In this document: in pieces, positions 44,912 to 54,942 of the stretch | How positions within the stretch are numbered: position 1 is the stretch's first letter | Layout of the letters: each line of letters opens with the position of its first letter | NCBI RefSeq assembly: GCF_036227125.1 | Contig: NZ_CP109435.1 | Location: 3,286,001 to 3,350,000 of the forward strand | Direction of reading: 5' to 3' | Source: Streptomyces sp. NBC_01485 | GTDB lineage: Bacteria > Actinomycetota > Actinomycetes > Streptomycetales > Streptomycetaceae | DNA: 64,000 nt | Made by a program: the position numbers and the translations under genes | Notes under the pieces: model-generated | Database searches by the model: none | What the model saw: only the letters and a program-made list of their open reading frames with translations | What the model was told of the DNA's origin: nothing

Positions 44912-45616
44912 ATGTCGCTCTCCGAAGACCTCGCCGAGCGTCTGCTCAGCGAGATCATCGACGGCACCCACCAGCCGGACGCCGCGCTCCCCCCGGAGGC
45001 CGAGCTCGCCGAGCAGGCGGCCGTGAGCCGGCTCACGGTGCGCGAGGCCGTGAAGCAGTTGCGCGCGAAGAACGTCGTCCGGGTGGTCCGCGGCCGCGGG
45101 ACCTACGTGAACCCGCCGGACCGCTGGACGGCCCTCGAGGCGGTGGTACGCGCCGCGTCCCACTCCTCGCACACCTCCCGCTCCTCCCTCTCCGAGCGGC
45201 TGATCGAGGCCCGGCGCCTCATCGAGAACGGCGCGACGGAACTGGCCGCCCTGCGCCGCGACGAGACCCACCTCGCGGAACTGCGCGAGCACCTCGCCAC
45301 CATGCGGGACGCCGCCGGCGAGGCCGACACGGAGAAGTTCGTGCAGGCCGACATCGACTTCCACGCCACCGTGATGCGGGCGACGGGCAACCTCTTCGTC
45401 CCCCTCCTCTTCGAGCCCTTCGGCGCCCTCCTCGCCGAGGGCCGACGCGAGACCTGCGCCGTCCCGCAGATCCGCGTCAACGCGATCGCCCACCACGAGG
45501 AGGTCCTCGCGGCCCTGGAGTCCGGCGACCCGGACCGGGCCCGCGAGGCGATGAACGCCCACATGAACCAGACGGCGACGGACTACCGCACACACGTGGT
45601 CAAGTCCGCCGAGTGA
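44912..45616 (+). CDS. FadR/GntR-family regulator (FCD subfamily)
   Basis: This 234-residue repressor-type protein has an N-terminal winged helix (LSEIIDGTHQPDAALPPEAE, then VSRLTVREAVKQLRAKNVV and the wing VRGRGTYVNP). Its C-terminal all-helical FCD domain carries the metal-site residues in DIDFHATVMRATGN and NAIAHHEEVLAALE. FCD regulators sense organic or sugar acids. ATG at 44912 is 4 bp after GGAGG, with palindromic operators upstream. The gene immediately downstream is a broken sugar-acid kinase, suggesting this regulator controlled a catabolic operon now lost. Confidence 0.88.
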   Translation: MSLSEDLAERLLSEIIDGTHQPDAALPPEAELAEQAAVSRLTVREAVKQLRAKNVVRVVRGRGTYVNPPDRWTALEAVVRAASHSSHTSRSSLSERLIEARRLIENGATELAALRRDETHLAELREHLATMRDAAGEADTEKFVQADIDFHATVMRATGNLFVPLLFEPFGALLAEGRRETCAVPQIRVNAIAHHEEVLAALESGDPDRAREAMNAHMNQTATDYRTHVVKSAE

Positions 45617-45664
45617 CTGAGTGACCGAGCAATCGAGTTACTGAGTAGCCGCGCAGCCGAGTAG
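45611..45664 (+). repeat. Imperfect GAGTGACT/GAGTAGCC short repeats
   Basis: Six or so imperfect 7-9-nt units built around (C)GAGTnAC follow the regulator's stop and fill most of the gap before the broken kinase. They resemble the slippage repeat at 43197 in style and have no evident function. Confidence 0.45.
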
Positions 45665-45700
45665 CACTCCCCCCACCACACCCCACCCCAGGAACCCGCC

Positions 45701-46117
45701 ATGCCCCTGCCTCGCCATGCCCTCCCCGAGTCCGAAGTGCTCGCCGGCCTGCCTCCCGTCAGGGAGATCGCACCGTCCTAGGTGGCGGCCCGCATGGAGT
45801 CGGCCCCCCGCCTCGCCGTCCTCGACGACGACCCCACCGGCACCCAGACCGTCAAGGACATACCCGTCCTCACCACCTGGACGGTGGACGACCTCCGCTG
45901 GGCCCTGCGCCAGGACAGCCCCGCTTTCTTCGTCCTCACCAACACCCGCAGCCTGGCCCCCCAGGACGCCGCGACCCGCAACCGCGAGATCGTCCGCGCC
46001 CTGCACGAGGCCTCCGAGGCCGAGCAGGTCCCGTACGTCGTCGCCTCCCGCGGCGACTCCACCCTCCGCGGTCACTTCCCGCTCGAAACGGACGTCCTGG
46101 CCGAGGAGTTGAGCTCT
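45701..46117 (+). pseudogene. Four-carbon acid-sugar kinase (DUF1537), truncated with internal amber stop
   Basis: The frame opens at ATG 45701 (MPLPRHALPESEVLAGLPPV) and meets TAG at codon 27 (45779-45781), where GAG would be expected. It continues in the same frame as the DUF1537 N-terminal domain: LAVLDDDPTGTQTVKDIPVL, FFVLTNTRSLA and VASRGDSTLRGHFPLETDVL. Family similarity ends near 46117, and the nucleotide-binding C-terminal half is gone. Full enzymes have about 420-480 residues and phosphorylate D-threonate or D-erythronate. It is thus broken twice, by a nonsense change and a 3' deletion, and the FCD regulator upstream is its likely former controller. Confidence 0.8.
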
Positions 46118-46164
46118 GGCCTTTGGTGTAACCCTGGACAGGCGACGGGGGGTGACGGGGATGG

Positions 46165-46842
46165 TCAGCGGACGCTGAGGAGCGGCATTCCCAGCCCCGC
46201 CCGCCGTACGGCGATCGACCCGTACGGCGTGCGCAGCCGCAGCCAGCCGCCGAGGGAGAGCAGCGCGAGATCTCCCGAACTCGCCGAAGGGCGAAGGAAA
46301 CCGAGTGACTGGGCCGCGTGCACGGCCCGTACGGGAAGGCCGGTGTCCCCGACCGTCCGGGACCAGATCTCCCGCCCGATCCGGTCGAGTTCGGCGCGCG
46401 TGCGCAGCTCGTCCGCCAACTCCTCGCTGCGGGACCGGAATTCGGCGACGACCGCACCGACCATCGCCCGCAGCGCGTCCGGCGCGGGCAGCCCCGGCTC
46501 GGGCCGCCAGCCACCGCGCGGCGGCAGTACCCCGGCCCACGGCGGCCCGGTGACGGCCCCGGGAACGGCGGCCGTCGCGGCGCTCTCGTCGACGGCCTCC
46601 AGCAGCTCACCCGCCGACACCGTCACGTCCAGCGTGACGTCGAGGCCGTTCTCGTACGGCTTGGCCAGCCGGACCGCGCGGATCGCGAGCACCTCGAAGG
46701 ACGGCGGGCGCCCGAAGACGGCGAGCGCGGTGCCGGCCGCCTGGAGACGCACCGCCGCTCCACGGTCGTAGTGGAGCAGCCGGGAGAGGAAGGCCGCGAG
46801 GTCCGCCGCCTCCCCCTCGTCGGCGAGGTGGAGCACCGTCAT
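46165..46842 (-). CDS. Hypothetical protein of the ettA operon
   Basis: I do not recognise this 225-residue protein. It starts MTVLHLADEGEAADLAAFLS with ATG overlapping the thioesterase stop (ATGA), so the two are co-translated. No membrane helix or signal is seen. The middle has VTLDVTVSAGELLEAVDES and a Pro/Trp-rich loop, and the C-terminus is LLSLGGWLRLRTPYGSIAV. Similar genes follow the thioesterase and ettA in other streptomycetes as far as I can recall, which suggests a conserved housekeeping unit. Its 3' side abuts the truncated kinase remnant. Confidence 0.78.
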   Translation of the reverse strand: MTVLHLADEGEAADLAAFLSRLLHYDRGAAVRLQAAGTALAVFGRPPSFEVLAIRAVRLAKPYENGLDVTLDVTVSAGELLEAVDESAATAAVPGAVTGPPWAGVLPPRGGWRPEPGLPAPDALRAMVGAVVAEFRSRSEELADELRTRAELDRIGREIWSRTVGDTGLPVRAVHAAQSLGFLRPSASSGDLALLSLGGWLRLRTPYGSIAVRRAGLGMPLLSVR

Positions 46843-47249
46843 GCGGCGACGGCCTTCTCGGCGTCGTCCCGGTACTCCTGGAGGAACTCGCGCTCCTCGC
46901 CGGTGAGCCGGCGCGGTCGCTCGGTCTCGAAGTCGTACGGCACGACCACCGTCGACGCCCGTACGTAGACCAGGTCGTCGTCCTTCACCTCGTAGGCGAT
47001 GGTGAAGGACGCCGCCCTTATCTCCGTGATCCACAGCTCGATGTCCACGGGCGTGTGGCGGTGGACGAGCTGCCGCTTGTAGTCGATCTCATGGCGCGCC
47101 ACCACGGACCCCTGCTTGAAGTTCTTCTCCGGACGGAACAGGAAGTCGATACGGGCTTCCTCCAGGTAGCGGAGGAAGACCACGTTGTTGACGTGGCCGT
47201 ACGCGTCCATGTCCGCCCAGCGCAGCGGGCAGCGGTAGATGTGCCGCAA
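46839..47249 (-). CDS. Hotdog-fold acyl-CoA thioesterase
   Basis: This 136-residue protein of the 4-hydroxybenzoyl-CoA thioesterase family has the active-site motif RWADMDAYGHVNNVVFLRYLEEAR at its N-terminus, with the catalytic Asp in DMDAYGHVNN. It hydrolyses acyl-CoA thioesters; chain specificity is unknown. The only start available after the upstream stop is TTG at 47249, 6 bp downstream of the ettA stop, and it gives exactly the family N-terminus. Its stop overlaps the next gene's ATG, so three genes form one operon with ettA first. Confidence 0.9.
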   Translation of the reverse strand: MRHIYRCPLRWADMDAYGHVNNVVFLRYLEEARIDFLFRPEKNFKQGSVVARHEIDYKRQLVHRHTPVDIELWITEIRAASFTIAYEVKDDDLVYVRASTVVVPYDFETERPRRLTGEEREFLQEYRDDAEKAVAA

Positions 47250-47255
47250 GATCGA

Positions 47256-48920
<1,665 letters not shown>

Positions 48921-49161
48921 GAGAAACCGTCCGGCAGCTTGAAATCAGGCAGTGGGCAGATACACCCCATCTTGCCTGAGGTCCAGCCCTGGGTGGTAAC
49001 CCGTTTGGTCGGGGGGCTGTGAGCTGGGGGTTCGGGGTGGACGGCTGGGGCTCGGAACGTTGGGGAACGTCGGCCGGGAGTCAGCCGAGGATTTCATGGT
49101 CAGCCGGGGCCTTGTGAGGACCGTATGGCAGGCCCCTTCGGGCTTCCCTCCTGGCGTGAGG

Positions 49162-49692
49162 TCACTGACGTGCGTCGCGGATGCTGTTTCTTGCTGTCGT
49201 CGTGAAACTTCGCAGCGAGTCCCAGAACGCGTGGTAGGCCGTGTCGAAGTCGGGGCTGTACACGGCGGAGGTTTCGGCCATGGCCTCGATGGCGACGTAG
49301 ACGTCCTTGGAGGTTGCCTCCAGGCGGCCGGCCGCCTGCGAGACATCGTCCGGGCCCTCCAGGTTCGCCGTGTAGATCGCGAGGGTCATCTCCGCGTGCA
49401 GTCGGAGGTGCTGACGAAGGACTTCTCTCAGCGCTGATGTTCGCTCTTCCGGGTCGGTCAGTTGCACCGCCGGCAGGATGCCGAGGAACGAGTCGCCCAC
49501 GACGTGTGACTTGTGGACGACCTGGGCGTATGCGGACCGTCGTGAGGCTCGTATGTTCTCCGCCTGTTGTGCGGCGCGGGCCGTCTCGGCCTGAATCCGT
49601 GCGGCCCGTGTGCTGCCCCGGTTGCCCACCCAGCTCGCGAGGATCGCTGTGGCGCCGGTGACTGCGGCGACGAGGAACCCTAAGTCCGGCAT
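49162..49692 (-). CDS. Hypothetical membrane-anchored protein with an early TTA codon
   Basis: This 176-residue protein has an N-terminal helix (MPDLGFLVAAVTGATAILASW) that is probably a membrane anchor, then a helical Ala/Arg/Gln-rich domain (ARIQAETARAAQQAENIRAS) and a helical C-terminus. No family was recognised. Codon 4 (49681-49683) is TTA, so translation may depend on the bldA tRNA. The longer upstream frame is compositionally unlike coding sequence here, and no ribosome-binding site precedes the ATG, so the start is uncertain. Confidence 0.6.
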   Translation of the reverse strand: MPDLGFLVAAVTGATAILASWVGNRGSTRAARIQAETARAAQQAENIRASRRSAYAQVVHKSHVVGDSFLGILPAVQLTDPEERTSALREVLRQHLRLHAEMTLAIYTANLEGPDDVSQAAGRLEATSKDVYVAIEAMAETSAVYSPDFDTAYHAFWDSLRSFTTTARNSIRDARQ

Positions 49693-50020
49693 GGGGAGAT
49701 GCTGCCAAGTGGCGAGTTGACACAAACGTCGGAATCTTGCGCTCCGGAACGGCGCGGGGTCGTCGTGCCATCGGCCATCCCGGCCTGCGCCCGACGTCCT
49801 ACGCATCTCCCCTCTCCCCCTTCTCGTGGGCGCCGGTGAGGTGTCTTCGGGCGGGTGTAACGGTGGTGATCGCCGACGACGCGGGAGCCCTCCCGGGCGG
49901 ACCAGCGGTACGACGACACGGTCCTCTGGCGATTGCACGGCACCGGAGAACCCTGACCCCGAGGCGCGCGGGGCGCGAGCCCGACAGGATCGACGCTTGG
50001 CGGATCCATGGGGGGGCAGG
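49693..50020. other. Gap with no recognisable gene
   Basis: This is the larger part of the 396-bp gap between the TTA-containing gene and the lanthipeptide precursor. I see no supported coding frame, RNA or terminator in it. The palindromic element that follows is listed separately. Confidence 0.5.
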
Positions 50021-50071
50021 GTCACAGTTCCGCGAATGTGACACATCCCCGGCGATGTGTCACATTCGCGG
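50021..50071. repeat. Dispersed GTGACAC hairpin, copy B
   Basis: CCGCGAATGTGACACAT (50030-50046) and its exact complement (50055-50071) enclose an 8-nt loop. On its left is GTCACAGTT, the reverse complement of the AACTGTGAC flank of the copy at 1313, so the two share an asymmetric tail in opposite orientation. It lies 17 bp after the lanthipeptide precursor stop and may end that transcript. Confidence 0.72.
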
Positions 50072-50088
50072 CCGACTGCACCCCAGGG

Positions 50089-50220
50089 TCAGGCTACGAA
50101 GGCGTGCGACTCGCCGGCGCCGGTGACCGTGTCCCAGCAGCAGATCAGGTCGTGCAGACCGTCCGCGTTCACCATCTCGGTCGCCTCCAGCATCTGCAGG
50201 TCCTCAACCTTGTCCGTCAT
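50089..50220 (-). CDS. lanA: Lanthipeptide precursor peptide (class IV)
   Basis: This 43-residue precursor begins MTDKVEDLQMLEATEM, an acidic leader with the LQ-x-LE-type helix recognised by class III/IV synthetases. It ends with a short core region holding C27, C28, T31, T33 and S38 (ICCWDTVTGAGESHAFVA). Dehydrated Thr/Ser would be joined to the cysteines as lanthionine-type rings. ATG at 50220 lies 17 bp inside the end of lanL and has AAAGGTGA upstream, so the two are coupled. The exact leader/core border, ring pattern and product activity cannot be read from sequence. No transporter or protease gene is adjacent. Confidence 0.8.
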   Translation of the reverse strand: MTDKVEDLQMLEATEMVNADGLHDLICCWDTVTGAGESHAFVA

Positions 50221-53200
50221 CGTGCTCACCTTTCTGTCGTGTTCCTGTCGTATTCCTGTCGGGTTTCTGTTGCGGACGGTCCTGCCCGCGGCCGGGTGCC
50301 GCCGGCGTGGAGTCGTCCGCCATCCACCAGCGGTCACCGCCGTGGCGGAAGCGGTGGAGGAATCCGATCGGTCCGGCCATGCCCAGGTTGTAGCTGTGGA
50401 GCAGGTCGGTGATCCCGGTGGCGGATTCCGCCACGACGACCCACCGGTCCTCGTGCAGCGCACAGAACCGGTGCAGCGCCGTGACGTGTTCTGCGGCCCA
50501 GTCCCGATAGCAGGACTCACCGGTGACGGCGGCCATGTCCAGCAGGAACTCCCCGTTTCCGGCGAGCCCGTGACAGTGCGAAGGGCCCAGCAGCCATTTC
50601 TGGCGGCGCGCGCTGACCGCGGCCCGGTGCGCGGCCTCCCGCAGCCGGTCGTCACCGGTGACCTGCCACAGCCGGATCAGGAAGGTGCCGATTCCCGGCG
50701 CCCCGTTGCACCACCCGCACCCGTAGGCCAGGCGCATCGCCATGTCGTCCGTGGGGCCGCCGCCCCGGGCCAGGTGACGCCGGCGCCGTCCTCGCGGGCC
50801 AGCGAGACCAGCAGCTCTCCGCTGCGCACCGCCGCGTCGAGGAGGTCCGTACGGTCCAGGTCCCGCGCCGCGGCCAGGACGAAGGTGGCGATTCCGGCGA
50901 TCCCGTGAGCGAAACCGAGGTCACCGGGGTTGGGCGTGCCGCGTAACTCGTCCGGTTCCAGCCACCTCCTCCCCTGTGCCGTACGGGCGTCGAGCAGGGA
51001 GGTGACGCACCGCTCCACCCGGTCCCGGAACTCCTCGTCCCCGGTGCGGCGCCACAGGTGCGACTGCGCGAGCCCGTTCCCGGCGAGGCCGTGGGTGACG
51101 TCGGCCACGGGCCACACCGTGGGCAGCCGCTTGGCACGCCGCGCGCTGCGCTGCCGGATCTCCTCCTCACCGAGGGTGTCGGCGGCCTCGTACATGGCCC
51201 AGTAGGTGCCCGCGCGGCCGAAGTGGAGGCCGGGCAGTTGGCGCGGCTCCCGGTCGACGTGCCGGTCCAGCCAGGTCAGAGCGGTGCGCAGGGCGGAGAA
51301 CAGTCTCTCTCCGCCGTGCCCGGTCAGGGCCCCGCGACGCAGTACCTCGAGCGTCCCCGCACCGCCCGCGTGCACGGCGAACGGGTCGAAGCGCTTTCCG
51401 CCGACCGCCGGAGCGGACCACGGGGCGAGCCCGGACCGCGGGGTCAGGGCGGCGGCGAGTTCGTCCCAGCCGTCGGCGAGCAGCCGTTCCGCGTCCACGG
51501 GTACGAGGGGCTGCCGCGGCTCGACGACCACCCGAGCCGCGGGCGGTGCGTGCAGGGCGTCCCTCGCCTCGGCCGGCGCGGGCCGCCGCGCCGGCCGCTC
51601 CCGCATGAGTGCGGTGACGAGCGGGGCGAGGGCGGCGAGCGCCGGGTTGTCGGCGGCGACGGCGCCCACCAGGTTCCGCACCCGCTCGTCGTGCGGGCGC
51701 GGCTGCGGGCGCGGCCGTGGCCGCGGGCCGTCGGCGGGGCCGGGCCGGTCGTCGGTGAGGTGGGGGACGCTGCCGGTGCACAGGTAGAAGAGCGTCGCGC
51801 CGAGGCTGTAGAGGTCGGCGGCCGTTGTCGCCACGAGCGTGCGATCCACTCCGGTGCGGGCCGCAGGGGGACGGACCGCAGGGGTACGGTCCTCGCCGGT
51901 ACGGACCTCGGGCGCCATGAATCCGGGGGTGCCCACAGGGGTCACCTGCTCGCCGGCCACCGCCACGAACTCGGTGTCGATGAGGAGCAGCGCGCCCTCC
52001 GGAGTCACCATCACGTTGCCGGGGGTGAGGTCCCGCAGCACCAGCCCCTTGTCGTGCACGGCGGCGACGAGGTCCACCAGACGCCGGGCCACGGGGCGCA
52101 CCTGCTCGGGGGTCAGGAACCGGCCGGGTTCCGCCTGGACCCGGTCCCGCGCCCAGGTCCGCAGACTCGCGCCGGGCACCTCCTCCTCGGCGAGAAAGAC
52201 GTGGCCCTGATACTCGAACAGGCCCACGGGCCGCACCGCGATACCCAACGGCTCCAGCACGGTCAGGACCCGGTGCTCGTTCCAGAGCTGGTCACGGATG
52301 TCCGTACCGTCCGGCTTCGCCTCGATGTGGGGACGCGCCTCCTTCAGCACCACCGTGCGGTCGCCGTCGTGCCGGTCGAGCGCACGGTAGACGCCCCCCT
52401 TGTTGGAGTGCCGGATGGCCTCGCGCACCAGGAAGCGACCGCCGAGAAGAACGGGAGACGGGGTCGTGCCGCCCGAGGACGAAGCCGAGGGCGAGGCCGA
52501 GGCCGACGTCCCGGCCCGCGCGGGCGTCTCGACCTCAGCCTCGGTCTCGGCCTCGGTCTCGGTCTCGGCCTCGGTCTCGGCCTCGGCCTCGGCCTCGGTC
52601 TCGGCCTCGGCCTCGGTCTCGGCCTCGGTCTCGGCCTCGGTCTCGTCGCCGGGCAGCGGCGGCAGCACCGCCCAGGACGGGGGCGCGAACCAGGCGTTGC
52701 GCTCGTCGGGAGTCCAGCCGCCGTCGGGCGCGACGAGGACGGGCACGTAGAAGCCGTCGTCATCGAGCCTGGGCGGAATACCGCCGAAGCCTCCGTAGCG
52801 GTAGTGCACGACGCTGTCCGGCCGGTAGCGGCGGTCGGACAGGACGGCCGGCCCCTCCATGCCCTCCGTGGCCCGGTGCAGGGCATCGAGAAGCCGGACG
52901 AACTGCGTGTCGTCGCCCGGGCAGACGGTGACGAACTTGCCCGCCGAGCCCCGGTCCGTACTCCTGGACAGCAGACTCCGCAAGCGGCTCGGGTCCCGGG
53001 CGAACTTGAAGACGACCCGCTCCCGCAACAACACCCGGGCGGCAGCGCCCAGCACCTCCTCCGCGGAGCCCGGGGTCGCCGACAGATGGATCTTCCAGCC
53101 CTGCGTACGAAGCGCGGCGCCGGGCGGGCTCATGACGCACCAGATGTCGCGGACGTCGCTCCGCCAGTCCTCCCCCGCTGCCGCCGCCGCGCCGAGGCGG

Positions 53201-53300
53201 GTCACGATGTCCCGGTAGGTGCGGTCGTCGTCACCGGGCCCCCCTGGGCCGACCTGAACTCCGTGCGCTCAAGCCCGGGTTCGGGGCGACTCGTGTTCAT
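50204..53300 (-). CDS. lanL: Class IV lanthipeptide synthetase LanL with two apparent frameshifts
   Basis: The reconstructed protein is about 1032 residues. It has an N-terminal phosphothreonine/serine lyase region (DIWCVMSPPG, QGWKIHLSATPG), a Glu/Thr/Ala repeat linker, a kinase domain (VVLKEARPH, GLVLRDLTPGNVMV, LLIDTEFV) and a LanC-like cyclase. The cyclase has zinc ligands CGWCNGAPG and SHCHGLAGNG, which mark class IV, not class III. Intended start: ATG at 53300 with GGAGG 6 bp upstream. Two single-base losses break the frame: one in the G/C run near 53236-53244, one near 50753-50763. Without repair, the longest intact piece (50677-53205) lacks the zinc site. They could be sequencing errors or real decay. 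Confidence 0.8.
52535..52645 (-). repeat. In-frame hexamer repeats coding Glu-Thr-Glu-Ala
   Basis: About 18 units of GAGACC/GAGGCC (minus strand) encode an acidic ETEAE linker between the lyase and kinase domains of LanL. The 6-nt period keeps the frame when units are gained or lost, so linker length may vary between strains. Confidence 0.85.
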
Positions 53301-53444
53301 TCCGCACCTCCGCGTTCGTCCCACCCCACGCTAGGACGCCCGCACGGCAGCCGGTGACGGCCGATCGACCCACCTGGCGTTGCCGTGAAAACGTGGCACC
53401 GCACGACCTTCGGCGTCTGCCGGGAGGCCGTGCGGGGCGGATGT

Positions 53445-53485
53445 GGCGGGGGTGGGGCGGGGGTGGGGCGGGGGTGGGGCGGGGG
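53445..53485. repeat. G-rich tandem repeat downstream of the AMIN-like gene
   Basis: Three and a half copies of TGGGGCGGGGG run on the plus strand right up to the stop codon of the minus-strand secreted protein gene. The runs of four or five G could form a G-quadruplex, and the minus-strand transcript would be C-rich here. Confidence 0.7.
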
Positions 53486-54061
53486 TTACGAGGAGGCGGT
53501 CCAGGAGTGGGCGACGTCCACGATCAGGTGGTCGCCCGACTGGGTCACCCGGAACGGCAGTCGTGCCCGCACGCCGACTCCCACCAGTACGTCGTCCTCC
53601 AGGGCATCCACGTAGCGGGTGTCCTGGAACGTCCTGTAGCCCGTGATGTCCACTCCGGGGAGCGGCTGCGCGTGCTGCGCCGGGTAGGACTCCGCGCCGG
53701 TGGCCGGGTCGTAGTTCGGACTCACGGAGATCTGCAGGATCGCCCCGCCGGAGACGGGGATCTCCCCCGTGCCGGGCGTGGTCAGTTTGTCGACGTACTT
53801 GACGCGGTAGCCGAGCGCGCCCGGTGTCGAACCGCCCTTGAAGTCGAGGACCATGCGGTCGAAGCACTCGTGCTGGCCGGTCCTGATGTTCGTCAGCGGG
53901 GGCTTGTGGTCGTCCGTCGGCGCGACGCGCTTCTCGAGGCTCCCCCACCCGGTCTCACACACTGCCGACGCGGCGGTGCGGGCCTGCGCCGTCCCCACCG
54001 CTCCCGCGATGCCGGTTCCCGCCAGCACGAGCACTGCCAGTGTGGTTCCAAGTCGTCGCAT
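53486..54061 (-). CDS. Secreted AMIN-like domain protein
   Basis: This 191-residue exported protein has a clear signal peptide (MRRLGTTLAVLVLAGTGIAG, cleavage after TAQA). It has a beta-rich domain of the AMIN-like type: FDRMVLDFKGG, PGALGYRVKYVDKL, AILQISVSPNY and the final HLIVDVAHSW. Streptomycete members are thought to attach to the cell envelope, without a defined role. ATG at 54061 follows GGGGAG. A G-rich repeat begins at its stop codon. It may be independent of the lanthipeptide genes. Confidence 0.83.
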   Translation of the reverse strand: MRRLGTTLAVLVLAGTGIAGAVGTAQARTAASAVCETGWGSLEKRVAPTDDHKPPLTNIRTGQHECFDRMVLDFKGGSTPGALGYRVKYVDKLTTPGTGEIPVSGGAILQISVSPNYDPATGAESYPAQHAQPLPGVDITGYRTFQDTRYVDALEDDVLVGVGVRARLPFRVTQSGDHLIVDVAHSWTASS

Positions 54062-54297
54062 GCATGCTCCCCATGATCGAGTACGGGTGGACTTGGTGAT
54101 CCAGACTGGGTTCACGATGTGACCGGACCTGGCCCGGACGATCACGAAACGGCAACGGACGGGCGGACTCCGCACCGGCCTCATCGACCGTCATCGGCCG
54201 TCAGGTTTTCGACGGCCCGTCGTCGGCGCAGGCAGCCGCGTGGGCGGCGACGTGTGCACCTCCGCCGCTGAAGCGGCTCTTGTTCTCAGCAGTCGTT

Positions 54298-54741
54298 CTA
54301 GACACCGCAGTTGATCCAGTTCACACCGCGGGGATAGATGAATGCGACCTGTCGGCAGTCGAGGCCCGTGTCCGTACGGTCCGAGTTGGCCGGAAGCCGG
54401 TAGGCGGCCGCGCCGGAGACCTCGGCACCGGAGCAGTCGGTGCTCCGGTAGGTCCTCAGCGTGTACACCAGGTCGGCGCGGATGGTGGCCCTGAAGTTGA
54501 AGTTGCTGATGACACCGTCGCGATTGATCGTGGAGCAGGCACTGCCCCCACCCTCGCTGATCCGGACGCTGTTGGTTCCGGACGGAAGTCCGCGGTTGGT
54601 GACCTGCCCGGTCCACACAGTCGCGGCCGACGCCGTGCCCGCGCCCACGGCGGTCGCACCGACAACTGTCGCGAGAACAAGACCGGCGCTGACGCCGGCA
54701 CCGAGGGCCCGACTGCGGAGAAGACGACCGGATGAAAGCAT
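54298..54741 (-). CDS. Small secreted protein of unknown function
   Basis: This 147-residue protein has an Ala/Gly/Val signal peptide (LGAGVSAGLVLATVVGATAV, cleavage near GTASAA). The mature domain is beta-rich with four cysteines (ACSTIN, TDCSG, LDCRQ, WINCGV) that could form two disulphides. No family was recognised. The start follows GAAAGG. The region upstream to 54942 shows no further gene. Confidence 0.78.
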   Translation of the reverse strand: MLSSGRLLRSRALGAGVSAGLVLATVVGATAVGAGTASAATVWTGQVTNRGLPSGTNSVRISEGGGSACSTINRDGVISNFNFRATIRADLVYTLRTYRSTDCSGAEVSGAAAYRLPANSDRTDTGLDCRQVAFIYPRGVNWINCGV

Positions 54742-54942
54742 GGTGGAACCTTTCGGATGGTGCGAGGGGGGTGGCCGCCAAAGGATTCGTCAGCAGAAGT
54801 CCCGCCGCTCTCCTTGGCTTTCCGATTGTCGAGGTCGAACGCCCGACCGGAATAGAGCAAAACGTCACCGACTCGGCGTCGAATCCCGTCAGCTACGGCA
54901 AGTTGCCGTCGACGCTCGTGTCCCCTCGTACCCTCCCCGCTC

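Noticed and set aside
51058..53334. A 758-codon plus-strand frame opposite lanL
   Set aside because: It contains a run of Leu-Gly repeats that mirror the ETEAE repeats and has no family resemblance; lanL domains on the other strand are clear.
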